Source of the DNA: Prevotella sp.
GTDB taxonomy: Bacteria; Bacteroidota; Bacteroidia; Bacteroidales; Bacteroidaceae
Direction of reading: 5' to 3'
Assembly: GCA_021204735.1 (NCBI GenBank)
Contig: JAJPYV010000139.1
Location: 1-10,253, forward strand
DNA: 10,253 nt
Numbering within the stretch: the stretch's first letter is position 1; each line of letters opens with the position of its first letter. The notes beneath the pieces were generated by a model, which was not told the origin of the DNA, did no database searches, and was given only the letters and a program-made list of their open reading frames with translations. The translations under genes and the position numbers were made by a program. This document shows positions 7,107 to 10,253 of this stretch, piece by piece.

Positions 7107-7163
7107 ATTAAGAATTAAGAGTTAAGAGTTCGTTTTTGCTTGGGCGCATTTTTGCTTGTAATT
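7106..7163 (+). repeat. Intergenic repeat module, copy C
   Basis: AATTAAGAATTAAGA and two GTTAAGA-type units start at the M16 stop codon, then come TTCG, TTGCTTGG, GCAT and TTGCTTG. The 41 nt at 7123-7163 match copy B at 32 positions without gaps. It fills nearly the whole gap between the two convergent genes and ends 4 bp before the aldo/keto reductase stop. Confidence 0.75.
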
Positions 7164-7166
7164 CTC

Positions 7167-8582
7167 TTATATTTCATCTTTGTTTTGTTTTAGGCGTTCA
7201 ACGAAGTCATCGATACGTCTCATTTCTTTTGGAATGTTTATTCTTTGTGGGCAGAGAGGTCTGCATTGGTTACACCCTATGCAGTGACTTGCCTGACGGA
7301 GTTTCGGAACACTGCGGTCGTATCCTATGAGGAACGCACGACGGGCACGACGGTAGTCAGGGTCTTGTGTGCCTTTATTTGGCATGTTGCTCTCCTTTAT
7401 ACATTTATTATAATGTAATAGAACGCCAGGTATGTCAATACCGTATGGGCAAGGCATGCAATATTTACAATCATTGCAAGGAATAGTCTTGAGGTTATAG
7501 ATATCATTGGCGATTTCCTCGAGGAAAGCATTCTCCTCATCAGTCAACGGTTTAAGGGGCGAATAAGTAAGGAGGTTGTCCTTAAGATGTTCCATGTAAA
7601 CCATACCACTCAATACCGTGAGAACACCATCAGGAGTGCCGGCAAAGCGGAAAGCCCAACTTGCCACACTGTTTTCAGGTTCACGAGTTTTCATTTTGGC
7701 GATGATAGCGTCAGGAACGTTAGAAAGTCTGCCACCCAACAACGGTTCCATGACAACCGCAGGGATGTTTCTCTTTTTCAACTCATTGTAAAGATAATCC
7801 GCATTCGTGTTTCGAGGATTAATCTCCTTAGCAAAATGCCAGTCGAGATAGTTGAGTTCGATTTGTACGAAGTCCCAATGATATCTGCCATCATCGTGCC
7901 ATTGCAGTAACATGTCGAAGATACTGACATCACCATGATAAGAGAAACCAAGATTTCTGATACGACCTTTTTCACGTTGTTCCACCAAAAAGTCGAGTAT
8001 ACCGTTGTCCATATATCTGCCGTTGAAAGTTGCAAGAGCATCATCTCCGCCGCCTATTGAATGGAGCAAGTAGTAGTCGATATAGTCAACCTGTAATTCC
8101 TTGAAAGAATTTTCGAACATCTCAATAGAAGCCTTTCTTGTCCAACTGCCAGGATTAGAGTTTGAAATTTTTGTCGCAATGAAATATTTATCACGAGGAT
8201 GTCGTGACAAAGCAATGCCCGTGGAACGTTCAGAAAGTCCCTGACAATAAACAGGAGACGTGTCGAAATAATTCACCCCATGCTCAATGGCATAATCAAC
8301 AAGACGATTAACTGTGTCCTGGTCTATTTCTGTTTCCTTATTTCCGCTTGTAGAGTTATATATATCATCAACGGTGGGAAGACGCATCATACCAAAGCCA
8401 AGCAGTGAAATATTATTCTTAGTGTGAGGGTCAAGCCTATAAGTCATTTTCCCTATAGGCGGTTCTTGATTACTTGTGGTATTGACAATCTCATTTTTCT
8501 TGCAGGCAGCAAGCAATGCTGACGATGCAATAGCACCACCGCCAAGCAATTTCAGGAAATATCTTCTATCTATATTTTTCAT
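7167..8582 (-). CDS. Aldo/keto reductase with Tat lipoprotein signal and C-terminal [4Fe-4S] domain
   Basis: This 471-residue protein is of the COG1453 type: an AKR barrel plus ferredoxin-like tail. The N-terminus DRRYFLK (5-11) is a twin-arginine motif, followed by a hydrophobic stretch and lipobox LAAC with C27, so it is predicted to be a Tat-exported lipoprotein. The barrel (about 46-340) carries the AKR tetrad D107 and Y112 (FDTSPVY), K138 (IATKIS) and H174 (YYLLHS). The tail holds CNDCKYCMPCP (C369, C372, C375, C378) and CIGCNQCRPLCP (C434, C437, C440, C444), enough for two clusters. It lies 67 bp downstream of the NapH/NapG-like membrane ferredoxin gene on the same strand, so cotranscription and electron transfer between them are plausible. 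The substrate is unknown. Export raises the question of its cofactor, since free NAD(P)H is not expected outside the cytoplasm. Confidence 0.9.
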   Translation of the reverse strand: MKNIDRRYFLKLLGGGAIASSALLAACKKNEIVNTTSNQEPPIGKMTYRLDPHTKNNISLLGFGMMRLPTVDDIYNSTSGNKETEIDQDTVNRLVDYAIEHGVNYFDTSPVYCQGLSERSTGIALSRHPRDKYFIATKISNSNPGSWTRKASIEMFENSFKELQVDYIDYYLLHSIGGGDDALATFNGRYMDNGILDFLVEQREKGRIRNLGFSYHGDVSIFDMLLQWHDDGRYHWDFVQIELNYLDWHFAKEINPRNTNADYLYNELKKRNIPAVVMEPLLGGRLSNVPDAIIAKMKTREPENSVASWAFRFAGTPDGVLTVLSGMVYMEHLKDNLLTYSPLKPLTDEENAFLEEIANDIYNLKTIPCNDCKYCMPCPYGIDIPGVLLHYNKCIKESNMPNKGTQDPDYRRARRAFLIGYDRSVPKLRQASHCIGCNQCRPLCPQRINIPKEMRRIDDFVERLKQNKDEI

Positions 8583-8614
8583 ATTATTTTTATTATTAGT
8601 TTTGGAAATTAAAT

Positions 8615-8648
8615 ACTTAAAGAATTTCTGAAAACAAAAACTTTAAGT
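8615..8648. repeat. Short inverted repeat in the gap of the redox gene pair
   Basis: ACTTAAAG (8615-8622) and CTTTAAGT (8641-8648) form an 8-bp AT-rich inverted repeat with an 18-nt spacer, in the 67-bp gap just after the membrane ferredoxin stop. It might tune expression between the two genes or protect an mRNA end. Such AT-rich matches also arise by chance. Confidence 0.3.
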
Positions 8649-8649
8649 T

Positions 8650-10155
8650 TTAAACAAACTTATGTACCTCATGCCCCTCAACGTAGATAGCACTGAACGG
8701 TCGGGCAGGACAGAGGTTCTCGCAAGCACCACAGCCAATGCAACGTTCCTCGTTGACAGCAGGGATAGTGAGTGAATTCTCATCGTCAGGATTGATAGGA
8801 ACCATCGTTATGGCATTTACAGGACAGTGGGCAGCACAATTGCCGCACGACATTTCGTCAGTTATCGGCACACAATTTTTCCTTATCCATACAGCATGAC
8901 CTATTTGGATAGACGATTTGTCCTCAAGAGATATTCGTTTGATTGCACCAGTAGGACAAACCTCACTACAACGAGTACATTCAGGACGACAATAACCACG
9001 CTCGTATGATATTGTAGGTTGCATGAATTTCGACAGTTCAGTTGAAGGTCTTAGCACCCTATTAGGACAAGCAGAAACGCAGAGTTGACAAGCAGTGCAA
9101 TGTTTTGCCATGTTCTGAGCCGAGAGCGAGCCAGGAGGTGTGATTTTTGTATTCCTATTCGGAGCAACTTTATCCTCAATGAGAGCCAAGCCACCTTGCA
9201 CCTGCTTTTCCTCTTGAGCTAACAAAGCAGAAGATGTAGCGATAGCAGCACCCACGAGGAATGAGCGGCGACTGTTATCAACTTTGTTCTCGTTTGATGA
9301 ACCCGATGAATTAATTGAAGTGTTTGCCGTTGGGCTTTGTATTTTGAAAGAGTATTTCAAGCCATGCTCATGACACTTGCCGATACAGTCACCGCACACT
9401 ACACATCTACTGTAATCAACGCTATGGTTTTTCACGTCGATAGCAGCAGCCTTGCAATTCTTTGCGCAACGGTTGCATGCCACACACTTTTCAGGAGTGA
9501 AACGGATTTTGAACAATGAGAAACGGGCGAAAAAACTGAGGACAGTACCCACAGGGCAGATAGTGTTGCAATACGTCCTGCCGTTTCGCCATGCAAGGAA
9601 ACCGATAATCAGCAATGTTACTATGGAGATGACAAATGTAGATATACTCTTAATCCATATATCAACAGAGTAGAAAGCATAACTGTCCATGCGTTCAGCA
9701 AAATATGCCAACAGATTATTTATCCGGAGGTAAATCGGTTGGAGCAGGTTGCTGGCAATTCGTCCGTAGGAACTGTATGGCGCAAGGAGCGAGACAATGA
9801 TGTTGATTCCTGCGATGAATGCGATTATGAATACTACCAACATACCGTAGCGCAGCCATTTTTTCTCAGGTGAGTAACTGAAACGGTTTTTCTTTACCTT
9901 GCCGTGAATGGCAGAGATAATGTCCTGCATGATACCGAGAGGGCAGATTACCGAACAGTAGATTCGTCCGAAAACAATCGTAATTACGATTAGTGCCACG
10001 ATGATACCGACGTTTAAAGCCAACAGAGCAGGTAGAAACTGGATTTTGGCTACCCAACCGAACCAATGGTGCAACGTGCCGGTGAAGTCAAGGAACAGTA
10101 GTGTTACCATAATGAACACTATTGTTGCGAGAATGGTTCTTATTTTCTTAAGCAT
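8650..10155 (-). CDS. NapH-like membrane ferredoxin fused to NapG-like tetra-cluster ferredoxin via an internal Tat motif
   Basis: This 501-residue protein is a predicted membrane electron carrier. Hydrophobic segments near 6-23, 43-62, 102-125 and 168-188 anchor it. Two CxxxCP motifs (C67/C71, C196/C200) are the hallmark of NapH/NosR/CcoG-type proteins. Two [4Fe-4S] sites follow (C224-C234 and C251-C261; the last Cys is followed by His, not Pro). After a Ser/Asn-rich linker (271-294), SRRSFLVGAAIATSSALLAQ is a textbook twin-arginine segment. Beyond it are four more Cys quartets (C353-C363, C389-C400, C428-C444, C472-C482), the NapG/NrfC pattern. In other bacteria NapH and NapG are separate proteins that pass quinol electrons to a periplasmic reductase. 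The likely partner here is the exported aldo/keto reductase encoded downstream. No nap or nrf reductase is present in the window, so those names are not assigned. Confidence 0.88.
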   Translation of the reverse strand: MLKKIRTILATIVFIMVTLLFLDFTGTLHHWFGWVAKIQFLPALLALNVGIIVALIVITIVFGRIYCSVICPLGIMQDIISAIHGKVKKNRFSYSPEKKWLRYGMLVVFIIAFIAGINIIVSLLAPYSSYGRIASNLLQPIYLRINNLLAYFAERMDSYAFYSVDIWIKSISTFVISIVTLLIIGFLAWRNGRTYCNTICPVGTVLSFFARFSLFKIRFTPEKCVACNRCAKNCKAAAIDVKNHSVDYSRCVVCGDCIGKCHEHGLKYSFKIQSPTANTSINSSGSSNENKVDNSRRSFLVGAAIATSSALLAQEEKQVQGGLALIEDKVAPNRNTKITPPGSLSAQNMAKHCTACQLCVSACPNRVLRPSTELSKFMQPTISYERGYCRPECTRCSEVCPTGAIKRISLEDKSSIQIGHAVWIRKNCVPITDEMSCGNCAAHCPVNAITMVPINPDDENSLTIPAVNEERCIGCGACENLCPARPFSAIYVEGHEVHKFV

Positions 10156-10253
10156 TTATTTTAATAGATTTTTCACATGTAATTTTTACAATGAGTATAC
10201 TTGCCTCATAGAGCAGCCAATTCGGGAGCGACACTAAAACAATCGTAAATATG
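10156..10253. other. Leader region of the membrane ferredoxin gene, to the window end
   Basis: This 98-bp stretch has no gene. The 5' part is A/T-rich, as expected for a leader ahead of the minus-strand ATG at 10155. No exact TAnnTTTG box reads toward that gene; TACATGTG (10181 to 10174) is one mismatch away but has no good -33 partner. The promoter may lie beyond the window. Confidence 0.4.

Noticed and set aside
7136..7330. Plus-strand 64-codon frame after the M16 operon
   Set aside because: It overlaps the 3' end of the aldo/keto reductase, whose cysteine motifs are clear on the other strand, and begins inside repeat copy C.
8650..10155. Frameshift or assembly join creating the NapH-NapG fusion
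   Set aside because: One continuous frame covers both parts with a plausible Ser/Asn-rich linker and an intact Tat segment, with no sign of a broken junction.
10251..10253. ATG at the right edge as the start of a plus-strand gene
   Set aside because: A single codon cannot be judged. TATACTTG at 10196-10203 is one mismatch from a -7 box but lacks a good -33 partner.

Overview
The window looks like a chromosomal segment of a Bacteroidota bacterium, most likely Bacteroidales and possibly near Prevotella. Three things suggest this. Three intergenic regions have an exact or near match to the Bacteroidota -7 box TAnnTTTG. Start codons are preceded by A/T-rich leaders rather than clear Shine-Dalgarno sequences. 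The gene types also fit: a plant-type secreted amylase, paired M16 proteases, and Fe-S aldo/keto reductases. The genus is inferred; no rRNA or marker alignment was possible.

Left part (1-1707, minus strand): the N-terminal 173 codons of a secreted GH13 alpha-amylase run off the left edge. Next comes a two-gene unit, aroQ (type II 3-dehydroquinate dehydratase) followed after 9 bp by a class I SAM-dependent O-methyltransferase. aroQ is divergent from xerD (tyrosine recombinase, plus strand, 1804-2748). The 96 bp between them holds two facing Bacteroidota-type promoter candidates.

Middle (2749-7106, plus strand): a 300-bp AT-rich spacer carries two copies of a short repeat module and a promoter candidate. 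It leads into two M16 zinc-metalloprotease genes that overlap by ATGA. The first product is an exported 943-residue two-unit enzyme; the second is a 409-residue single unit without a signal peptide.

Right part (7107-10253, minus strand): a redox pair converges on the proteases. The upstream gene encodes a 501-residue NapH-like polytopic membrane ferredoxin fused, through an internal twin-arginine hydrophobic segment, to a NapG-like domain with four [4Fe-4S] sites. The downstream gene encodes an aldo/keto reductase with a Tat-type lipoprotein signal and a C-terminal Fe-S domain. Together they suggest an electron route from the membrane to an enzyme anchored outside the cytoplasm.

The most unusual non-coding signal is a repeat architecture found after both xerD and the second M16 gene. 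In both cases a near-perfect hairpin lies in the last codons, followed by AATTAAGA-type tandem units and a CTTG-rich module. Two of these modules match at 32 of 41 positions without gaps. No CRISPR array, tRNA, rRNA, IS element or phage gene was recognised.
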